Source: an uncultured Erysipelotrichaceae bacterium (GTDB taxonomy: Bacteria; Bacillota_I; Bacilli_A; Erysipelotrichales; Erysipelotrichaceae). Taken from it: DNA of 12,268 nt. The position numbers were made by a program, and so were the translations under genes. The stretch is from NCBI GenBank assembly GCA_902766675.1, contig CACXEN010000107.1, positions 1 through 12,268 on the forward strand, read 5' to 3'. The notes under the pieces were generated by a model, which searched no databases, was not told where the DNA came from, and saw only the letters and a program-made list of their open reading frames with translations. Positions 1 through 6,500 of this stretch are shown piece after piece. Position 1 is the first letter of the stretch; each line of letters begins with the position of its first letter.

Positions 1-1458
1 AAATATACAATCGACAATTTGAATTATTATTTTGCAAGTAGTGGTGAAATCAAACATAGCCACAAAATAGGTCTTACATATTATGCGATTGACCCTAACA
101 GTCATGAACTTCTTTACACAAAGAAGCTAATGGGTGAAGGCATTGATGTCAGTGCCCACAACTGGTACAACTATCAAAGCGGCAAATTAAAATTTGAAGA
201 CTACAAGGACAAATACATCATTATTCGTTTAGGATATAGTGAAACAATGGATATCAGAGCAGAAGCATATGTGGATAAGTGTGAAAGCTTAGGTATTCCA
301 TATGGTTTCTATATTTATAGTTATGCATTAAGTGTAAAAGATGCTGAAGATGAAGCTGTAGCAGCATTAAAGAATATTAATAAATTAAAAGCAAAGCATG
401 GTGGAACTTTAAAGAATTTCACAATGGGTATGTGGTTTGATATGGAAGACGCAGATGGATGGAAAGCGAGAAATTGGACAGGCAATGGCGGTTTCCAAAA
501 AGCATCTATTATTAGTCCGATAGTAGATGAGTTCTGCTCAACTATCATAGCCAATGGTATTTACTGTGGTGTATATCTATCAGACTCGTGGAATATTTAT
601 TTAGATAGTTCATGCAATAGTTATGATCGTTGGATTGCACATTGGGGATTACAAAATTCTTATCCAAATAATATGACAAATGATGTATCTAGAAATGCAG
701 TTATGCATCAATATACAAGTGCTGAGTCATTAGATAAGAATGTAATCTATGTAGATAAAAGTAGATTTAAAAACAGTGGAAAAATAACTGGAAGTCTTTC
801 TGGAAAATGGAAAAGTGATGCGACTGGTTGGAGATACATGAGACCAAATGGTAGATTCTGTAAAAGCCAATGGCGCATCATCAATGGTAAAAAGTACCAT
901 TTTGGATCCGATGGATATATGGCTACTGGTTGGAAGAAGATTGATGGCAAGTGGTACCATTTCAAAGAAAGCGGTGCTTTAGAATATGGATGGTTGACCG
1001 TCGATAATAAAAAATACTTCCTAGACGCCAATGGTGTAATGGTAACTGGCTTAAGAGAAATATCCAATGAAACATATTTCTTTGAAAATAGCGGAGAAAT
1101 GGCCGTTGGTTGGAAGAAGATTGATGGCACTTGGTATTATTTTGATCAAGATGGTGCCATGCAAACAGGCTGGCTAGTAAGAGGAAGCAGAAAATACTAT
1201 CTCGAACAAGATGGAAAAATGGTGACAGGATGGAAAAAACTTTCTGGTAAGTGGTATTTCTTTAGAGATAGTGGTGCAATGCACACCGGTTGGAAGAAAA
1301 TTAATAATAAATGGTATTACATGGATGAAAAAGGTATCATGCAAGCCAACAAATGGATTGGCGATTACTATGTTGAAGGAAATGGTGCCATGGCAGTCGA
1401 TAAATGGATTGGTAAATATCATGTAGATGCCAGTGGTAAATGGGATGAGACAAGATAA
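1..1458 (+). CDS. GH25 muramidase with C-terminal cell-wall-binding repeats (5' end cut by window)
   Basis: Predicted lysozyme-type hydrolase cutting the MurNAc-GlcNAc bond of peptidoglycan, acting at the cell surface. The frame is open from base 1, so the true start and any signal peptide lie upstream; the first in-window start codon, TTG at 19, has no convincing ribosome binding site. The GH25 domain spans roughly 139-780. It opens with GIDVSAH (139-159), carries the DxE catalytic pair as WFDMED (Asp at 439-441, Glu at 445-447), and then shows GIYCGVYLS, WIAHWG, HQYTS and a late Asp in YVDKS (754-756), all in GH25 order. A repeat domain follows at 826-1446. The ~45 codons before the GH25 domain include YYFASSGEI, which resembles the end of another wall-binding repeat, so the enzyme may carry repeats on both sides. 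No terminator is visible after the stop. The family call is firm. The role (autolysin, phage-derived lysin or secreted bacteriolysin) is not decidable here. Confidence 0.9.
   Translation, partial: KYTIDNLNYYFASSGEIKHSHKIGLTYYAIDPNSHELLYTKKLMGEGIDVSAHNWYNYQSGKLKFEDYKDKYIIIRLGYSETMDIRAEAYVDKCESLGIPYGFYIYSYALSVKDAEDEAVAALKNINKLKAKHGGTLKNFTMGMWFDMEDADGWKARNWTGNGGFQKASIISPIVDEFCSTIIANGIYCGVYLSDSWNIYLDSSCNSYDRWIAHWGLQNSYPNNMTNDVSRNAVMHQYTSAESLDKNVIYVDKSRFKNSGKITGSLSGKWKSDATGWRYMRPNGRFCKSQWRIINGKKYHFGSDGYMATGWKKIDGKWYHFKESGALEYGWLTVDNKKYFLDANGVMVTGLREISNETYFFENSGEMAVGWKKIDGTWYYFDQDGAMQTGWLVRGSRKYYLEQDGKMVTGWKKLSGKWYFFRDSGAMHTGWKKINNKWYYMDEKGIMQANKWIGDYYVEGNGAMAVDKWIGKYHVDASGKWDETR
826..1446 (+). repeat. 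About eleven tandem ~20-residue wall-binding repeats (CW_binding_1 / choline-binding type)
   Basis: Each unit starts with GW or a variant, continues with an aromatic pair (KWYHF, KKYFL, TWYYF, KWYFF, KWYYM) and ends in a Gly turn such as DGAMQTG. The regular 20-residue units run from about 826 to 1338. The last two are shortened to about 17 residues (KWIGDYYVEGNGAMAVD, then KWIGKYHVDASG). At DNA level, a 23-base stretch at 927-949 recurs identically at 1107-1129, exactly 180 bases or three units away, which suggests recent duplication or conversion. Such repeats anchor enzymes to wall polymers, classically choline-bearing teichoic acid. The actual ligand here is unknown. Confidence 0.88.
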
Positions 1459-1487
1459 ATATTTCCTGAATTAAAAGACTAAATTTA

Positions 1488-1517
1488 TTGACAATAACTA
1501 TATAAAAGACTTAATAT
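1488..1517 (+). promoter_or_regulatory. Predicted sigma-A promoter of the rplJ operon
   Basis: A consensus -35 TTGACA (1488-1493) is followed after 18 bases by TAATAT (1512-1517) as -10. Transcription would begin near 1523-1526, just ahead of the L10-leader structure. The same TAATAT hexamer is used 17 bases after TTGACA in front of the rRNA operon at the right end of the window. Confidence 0.7.
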
Positions 1518-1523
1518 ATTAAC

Positions 1524-1632
1524 GTTATCAAATACCATAGACAGTAACGGCGGAAGCTTAATGATGTTACCGAGGTAGGAAAAGTTATCTTTAATATGAA
1601 CTTTTTAAGCCCTCGTTTTCCGCGAGGGCTTT
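1524..1632 (+). promoter_or_regulatory. L10 leader (autoregulatory attenuator of rplJ-rplL)
   Basis: The sequence ACCATAGACAGTAACGG resembles the L10(L12)4-binding leader found upstream of rplJ in Firmicutes. The visible pairings are an outer stem TACC/GGTA (1533-1536 with 1574-1577), an asymmetric internal loop consistent with a kink-turn, and an inner stem GTAAC/GTTAC (1544-1548 with 1566-1570). A second hairpin pairs AAAAGTT (1580-1586) with AACTTTT (1599-1605). CGAGG (1571-1575) can pair with CCTCG (1611-1615) to extend that hairpin, which would exclude the terminator at 1607-1631. L10 binding should hold CGAGG in the first structure and so favour termination. Attenuation by L10(L12)4 is known for B. 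subtilis rplJL; the details here are inferred from base pairing by eye. Confidence 0.82.
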
Positions 1633-1634
1633 CT
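1607..1634 (+). terminator. Intrinsic terminator of the L10 leader (conditional)
   Basis: AAGCCCTCG (1607-1615) and CGAGGGCTT (1623-1631) form a perfect 9-bp stem with a 7-base loop. Only a short run, TTTC, follows, so termination is probably partial. It lies 40 bases before rplJ and downstream of the L10-binding structure, which fits a regulated attenuator better than a constitutive terminator. It could also stop read-through from the upstream hydrolase gene. Confidence 0.75.
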
Positions 1635-1671
1635 ATATGTGTATGCGATAACAGAAAAGGAAGGTGAATGA

Positions 1672-2352
1672 ATGAATCAAGCTGTATTAGAGTCAAAACA
1701 AGGCATTGTGTCTGAGATTCAAAGCAAACTAACAGATTCTTCTTCAACCGTTGTTGCTGAGTATCGCGGCCTAAGTGTTGCCGAGATTACTGAACTTCGT
1801 AGAGGCTTACGTGCCGAAGGTGTTGAGATGAAAGTCTACAAAAACACTATGGCAACAAGAGCTGCTGAAGCTGCGGGGTTAGATGATCTTAAGGAAATAC
1901 TAACAGGTCCTAATGCACTCGCATTCGCTGAAGATGAAACTGCAGCTGCTCGTGTTATGGCAAAGTTTGCTAAAAAACACAAAGCACTTGTACTCAAAGG
2001 TGGTGTCGTTGAAGGTAAAGTAGTTGATGTAAACACAATTAACGAATTATCTGCACTACCAAACAGAGAAGGCATGCTATCAATGCTATTATCTGTATTA
2101 AATGCACCAGTTTCTTCCTTCGCACGTGCTGTTAATGCTGTAGCGGAAGCTAGACCAGCAGACGGAAGTGCAGAAGAAGCTGCTCCTCAAGAGGTTGCTG
2201 AAGAAGCACCAGCAGAGGAAGCTGCTACTGAAGAAGTAGCAGAAGAAAAACCAGCTGAAGAAGCAAGTGAAGAAGCTCCAGCTGAAGAACCAGCAGAAGA
2301 AGCTGCTGAAGAAGTAAAAGAAGATGCTGCAGAGGAAGCAGCTGCCGAATAA
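1672..2352 (+). CDS. rplJ: 50S ribosomal protein L10 with long acidic C-terminal tail
   Basis: L10 forms the base of the ribosomal stalk: it binds 23S rRNA and carries L7/L12 dimers that recruit translation GTPases. The first ~160 residues are a standard L10, with VVAEYRGLSVAEITELR, KVYKNTMATRAAE and GPNALAF, then the L12-binding helix region from Asn131 (NREGMLSMLLSVL...) to about 160. The start is ATG 1672, preceded by AAGGAAGGTG at good spacing; an ATG at 1668 is out of frame. The protein is 226 residues against roughly 165-175 for typical L10. The excess is a low-complexity tail from Asp164 to Glu226, 63 residues with 25 Glu, 21 Ala and 2 Asp against 2 Lys. The gene ends 12 bases before rplL and is presumably co-transcribed under L10-leader feedback. 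The tail's function is unknown. Confidence 0.97.
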   Translation: MNQAVLESKQGIVSEIQSKLTDSSSTVVAEYRGLSVAEITELRRGLRAEGVEMKVYKNTMATRAAEAAGLDDLKEILTGPNALAFAEDETAAARVMAKFAKKHKALVLKGGVVEGKVVDVNTINELSALPNREGMLSMLLSVLNAPVSSFARAVNAVAEARPADGSAEEAAPQEVAEEAPAEEAATEEVAEEKPAEEASEEAPAEEPAEEAAEEVKEDAAEEAAAE

Positions 2353-2364
2353 GGAGGAAAAATC

Positions 2365-2742
2365 ATGGCAAAGTTAACACAAGAAGATATTCTAGCTTAT
2401 CTTGATGAAGCTACAATTTTAGAACTAAACGAATTAGTAAAAGCAATCGAAGATAAATATGGCGTAAGCGCAGCGGCTCCAGTAGCTGTAGCAGCAGCTC
2501 CAGCTGATGGTGGTGCAGCAGCAGAAGGACCAAGCTCTGTAACAGTAGTATTAAGCAATGTTGGTGATACAAAAGTTGCAGTTATTAAGGCAGTACGTGA
2601 AGTAACTGGCTTAGGCTTAGTTGATGCTAAGAAATTAGTAGACGGCGCTCCAGCTGACATCAAAGCTGATGTATCAATGGATGAAGCTGAAAAGATTAAG
2701 GCTGCTTTAACAGAAGCAGGTGCTACTGTTGAATTTAAATAA
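2365..2742 (+). CDS. rplL: 50S ribosomal protein L7/L12
   Basis: This is the multicopy stalk protein that binds L10 through its N-terminal dimerisation domain and contacts EF-Tu, EF-G, IF2 and RF3 through its C-terminal domain. Its 125 residues match the family length. The N-terminal helices (about 1-33, [18 protein letters not shown]) are followed by an Ala/Pro/Gly-rich hinge (about 35-55, [20 protein letters not shown]). The C-terminal domain begins near [11 protein letters not shown] and includes [16 protein letters not shown] and [11 protein letters not shown] at the end. A strong GGAGG at 2353-2357 sits 7 bases before the ATG and directly after the rplJ stop, which suits the higher synthesis L12 needs relative to L10. 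No terminator is visible between it and the methyltransferase 38 bases downstream. Confidence 0.98.
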   Translation: MAKLTQEDILAYLDEATILELNELVKAIEDKYGVSAAAPVAVAAAPADGGAAAEGPSSVTVVLSNVGDTKVAVIKAVREVTGLGLVDAKKLVDGAPADIKADVSMDEAEKIKAALTEAGATVEFK

Positions 2743-2780
2743 TTCAATTGTCTAAATGAAAGTTAAACCCTAGAGAGGAT

Positions 2781-3389
2781 GTGGTCTTTCTGGATCATTA
2801 TTTCACAGACAACCGCAATCTTGAAGAAAACCGGAAGGACCATTCTTTCCGGTTTTCGGGGCATTTATTTACATTCACTACAGATAAAGGAGTTTTTTCC
2901 AAAACAGATATTGATAGAGGTACCCAAGTATTCTTGGAAGTATTGAGTCATGAAGATCTATCTGGGAAATTGCTTGATTTAGGCTGTGGTTATGGAGTTT
3001 TGGGGATAGTTTTGAAATATGTTTTCCCAAAACTGCAAATTCAATTAACAGACATTAATCCTAGGGCGGTTGAATTAACAAATCTAAATTGCCAAAAGAA
3101 TCAAATTGAAGGGGTAGCTTACGAATCGAATGGATTTGAAAATGTGAAAGATACATTTGATATCATCGTAACCAACCCACCAATACGCGCAGGCAAAACA
3201 GTCATTTACAAAATGTTTGAAGATGCATCTGGGTACTTAGCCGAAAATGGAATCCTTTATGTTGTGATTCGAAAGAAGCAAGGAGCAGAAAGCGCAGTAA
3301 AGAAACTAATAGAAGTATTTGATAACTGCGAAGTGGTTGAAAAAAATAAAGGGTATTGGGTGCTAAAAAGCCATAAAAATTCAAATTGA
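2781..3389 (+). CDS. ybxB: Class I SAM-dependent methyltransferase, RsmC/YbxB type
   Basis: Predicted methyltransferase of the RsmC-like family (possible rRNA guanine-N2 methylation; substrate unproven for this branch). Its position between rplL and rpoB matches B. subtilis ybxB, as does the text: DHYF at the start, FTFTTDKGVFSK, the SAM-binding motif I LLDLGCGYG (residues 64-72), and the catalytic motif IV TNPPIRAGK (131-139). VIRKKQGAESAVKKL and NKGYWVLK follow near the end. It has 202 residues, the usual size for the single-domain form. The start is uncertain. GTG 2781 lies only one or two bases after the purine run AGAGAGGA (2772-2779), while CTG 2790 (giving MDHYF) is better spaced; there is no in-frame ATG, and an in-frame stop lies at 2757. 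Codon use is less biased than in the neighbouring ribosomal and polymerase genes, with rare-looking CGG codons at 2832 and 2850. Confidence 0.9.
   Translation: MVFLDHYFTDNRNLEENRKDHSFRFSGHLFTFTTDKGVFSKTDIDRGTQVFLEVLSHEDLSGKLLDLGCGYGVLGIVLKYVFPKLQIQLTDINPRAVELTNLNCQKNQIEGVAYESNGFENVKDTFDIIVTNPPIRAGKTVIYKMFEDASGYLAENGILYVVIRKKQGAESAVKKLIEVFDNCEVVEKNKGYWVLKSHKNSN
2826..2857 (+). terminator. Terminator-like hairpin inside the first codons of the methyltransferase gene
   Basis: GAAAACCGGAA (2826-2836) and TTCCGGTTTTC (2847-2857) are perfect reverse complements. The stem extends inward by G-T, G-C and A-T pairs to a CCAT loop, giving about 14 bp. The GC-rich core flanked by AAAA and TTTT looks like an intrinsic terminator on either strand, although the T run is only four bases and belongs to the stem. 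It covers codons 16-26 of the reading frame. Translating ribosomes would melt it, so it could act as a translation-sensitive attenuator or an RNA processing site between the stalk-protein genes and rpoBC. The structure is plain in the sequence; the function is inferred. Confidence 0.5.
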
Positions 3390-3415
3390 CGCATTGACAA
3401 ATGATATGATATTAT
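3386..3415 (+). promoter_or_regulatory. Predicted promoter for rpoB-rpoC
   Basis: TTGACG (3386-3391), overlapping the methyltransferase stop, is followed after 18 bases by TATTAT (3410-3415); each hexamer differs from consensus at one base. A second perfect TTGACA lies at 3394-3399 but has no good -10 at 16-18 bases (GTAAAT at 3417-3422 is the closest). Either would give a leader of roughly 80 bases before rpoB and let rpoBC be expressed independently of the rplJ promoter. Confidence 0.6.
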
Positions 3416-3445
3416 AGTAAATCGCAGAAGAAACGAAAATAGGGT

Positions 3446-3465
3446 AGGGTCTTTATGCCCTTTTT
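3446..3465 (+). promoter_or_regulatory. Small hairpin plus T-run in the rpoB leader (possible weak attenuator)
   Basis: AGGGT (3446-3450) can pair with GCCCT (3457-3461) including one G-T pair, around a 6-base loop, and is followed directly by TTTT (3462-3465). The stem is only 4-5 bp, so it would be a weak terminator or pause site at best. Its position between the promoter and the rpoB ribosome binding site is what makes it worth noting. Confidence 0.35.
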
Positions 3466-3503
3466 GGCGTTTATTCAGGATGCAAAACGAAAGGATGGCG
3501 AGA

Positions 3504-6500
3504 ATGACTAATAAACAGACATACCACGTTGTGCATTATGGCAACAAAGCGATTCGTAGAGACTATTCAAAGGTTTCAAGCTCACTAGATTTACCAGATC
3601 TAGTAGAGATTCAAACAGCAGCTTATGAATGGTTTCTAAAAGACGGCATTAAAGAAGTGTTTGATGATATTTATCCAATCAGCAACTTCGCCGGCAACAT
3701 TCGTCTAAAATTCTTAGATTATGAATTTGGCGAACCAAAGTATTCACTTTCAGAATGTAAATATAGAGAAGTGAATTATAGTGCACCACTAAAAGCCAAG
3801 ATGGAACTAGAAGTAATGGATCCAGAAACTGGCGAAGTGATGACAAAATGGGAAGAAGTATTCTTAGGTGACTTCCCATTAATGACACCAACTGGAACAT
3901 TTATTATTAATGGTGCAGAACGTGTCATTGTATCCCAAATCGTACGTTCACCAGGTGCTTATTTTGACATCTTAAGTGAAGAGCGTACAGGTAGAGATAC
4001 ATATACTTGTGAATTAATTCCAAGTCGTGGTACTTGGCTTGAATTCATGAGTGATGATAAGAAAGCAGCACTTGGAAGAATTCTAAACGTATCAATCGAT
4101 CGAAAAAGAAAAGTACTTTCTTCGATTCTTTTCAAAGCGATTGGTATGTCTTTGAATTTACAAAAAGGTGAAGATGCATTCGATACAACAGCTATGAAGA
4201 AATTCCTAAAAGCAATGAATTTCGAAGTACATGATGATGTTGTAGTACCTGAAGAAGAGCGTGAATTCCAAAATGATTACATGTTGTTATATACATCTGT
4301 ATTTGGAAATTACGAAGAGGTAAAGAATACATTAGCTGCAGATAAAACAAAGACAACAAACGAAGCATTACTTAGCGTCTATGAAAACCAAAGATCAGAT
4401 GAAATTGCGACTATTGATGGTGCAGTGAGTTTGATGGATGCTAAGTTCTTTGACTATCGTCGCTATGACCTCACAAAAGCAGGTCGATATAAATCTAAGA
4501 AAAAGTTAAATATCTTAGATCGTATGGAAGGTAATCGTTTAGCAGAAGATTTATATAGTGCTGATGGCAAATTACTTGCGAAGAAGAATGCACGTATAGA
4601 TAAGGGCGCAAGAAACGAATTAAGAGACGAAATATATAAAGGTATTAATACACGTGCTTTACCTTTCGTACATACTTTCTCTCACCCAAATAAAGTTGTT
4701 GTATCCACAAAAGATACAAGCGCATTAGTTGGTAGAGTATTAGCTACTGACTTAGATGGTAAGAGTGAAAAAACACAATTAGAACTTGGTGCTGTATTAA
4801 CACCAGAAGATGTAAAAGCTATTGCAAGAGAATTCAGTGAAGTAACAGTTTTTACAGGTATTATTGCACAACCAGTAAATGTGACTAACGATAATGTACA
4901 AGCAGTACTAAATTATGGTTCTCGTTTATATGTCATCGGTCGTGTTACAGAAAAAGGTGCTGATCTTTGTGATGAAGATGGTAACTATCTATGCGAAAGA
5001 TATATACCAGAAATGCCAGTTATGAAGATGAGTGCTGAAAATGAAGAAGCTATCGTAGCTGAGGCAACACGTTCTAAGAATGTGACTGTTTGGTTAGTTG
5101 GTGCTTGTGTGCAAGAAATCAAAATCAAACAAGAAGATGGACATATTGTAAAACTTATCGGTAATGATCCATTAGAAGATAAACACACTATCACAATGAG
5201 TGATATGTATGCTTTATACAATTATGAATTAACAATGTTCGATGGTGTTGGTACAACAGATGATATCGATATGCTCGGTAATCGTCGTATCCGTACTGTT
5301 GGTGAATTAATTCAAAACCAATTCCGTATTGGTTTAAGCAGAATGGAAAGAGTAGTTAAAGAAAGAATGTCTATTACTGACTTAATCTCTTTAACACCAA
5401 AACAACTAACAAATATTCGTCCATTAACTGCAGCAATTAAAGAGTTCTTCTCTTCATCACAATTGTCGCAATTTATGGACCAACAAAATCCATTGGCTGA
5501 ATTAAGTAATAAACGTCGTGTATCTGCACTTGGTCCTGGTGGTTTAACTAGAGAACGTGCAGGATTCGAAGTACGTGATATTCATAACTCACACTATGGA
5601 AGAATCTGTCCAATTGAAACACCAGAAGGTCCGAACATTGGATTGATTAGTTATCTAACAACATACGCAAAGGTAAATGAATATGGCTTTATTGAAACAC
5701 CATACCGTAAGGTTAAGAAAGGTGTTGTAACGGATGAAGTTGTATACATGCCTGCAGACGAAGAAAACGATCACGTTATTGCGCAAGCTAACGAGATCAA
5801 AGATGGTAAGTTAATTGGTGATAGAGTCGTAGCTCGTATTGCTGGTGATACTGTTATGGCAGATAAAAACACAGTAGATTTCGCGGACGTATCTCCTCGT
5901 CAAATCGTATCTGTAGCAACTGCGTGTGTACCATTCTTAGAAAACGACGACTGTACACGTGCCCTAATGGGTGCCAACATGCAAAGACAAGCTGTACCTC
6001 TATTAAATCCACATAGTCCATATGTTGGAACAGGTATGGAACATGTTATTGCGCGTGACTCAGGTGCTGCATGTGTAGCAACTGCGCCAGGTACAGTAAC
6101 ATACGTTGATGCAGAAAAAGTTGTTGTACAAGAAAAAGATGGCAACGAACATACATATGAATTAACAAAATTCAGAAGATCAAATGCGAGCACATGTCTC
6201 AACCAAAAACCAATTGTATACAATGGCGAAAAAGTTGAACGTGGTGACATCTTAGCAGACGGTCCAGCGATGCAAGATGGTGAATTGGCATTAGGTCAAA
6301 ACGTAACAATCGCATTTATGACATGGCATGGTTATAACTATGAAGATGCCATCATCATGTCTGAAAGAATGCAGTCAGAAGACTACTATACATCCGTACA
6401 TATTGAAGAATATGATATCGAATGTCGTGAAACAAAATTAGGTGCGGAAGAAATCACAAGAGATATTCCTAACGTTGCGGAAAGTGCATGCCGTAATCTA

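Noticed and set aside
1524..1652. GTTATC at 1524-1529 and 1584-1589, with the complementary GATAAC at 1647-1652, as a further alternative pairing in the L10 leader
   Set aside because: The complementarity is only six bases with no extension on either side, which is expected by chance in AT-rich sequence.
2397..2747. 116-codon - strand frame opposite rplL
   Set aside because: The Ala/Ser/Thr-rich translation mirrors the Ala-rich hinge of L7/L12. It covers the whole gene and has no independent start signals.
3480..3503. Extra N-terminal residues of RpoB from ATG 3480 or ATG 3495
   Set aside because: Neither start has a correctly placed ribosome binding site, while ATG 3504 does. The extra residues are unlike the start of B. 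subtilis RpoB.
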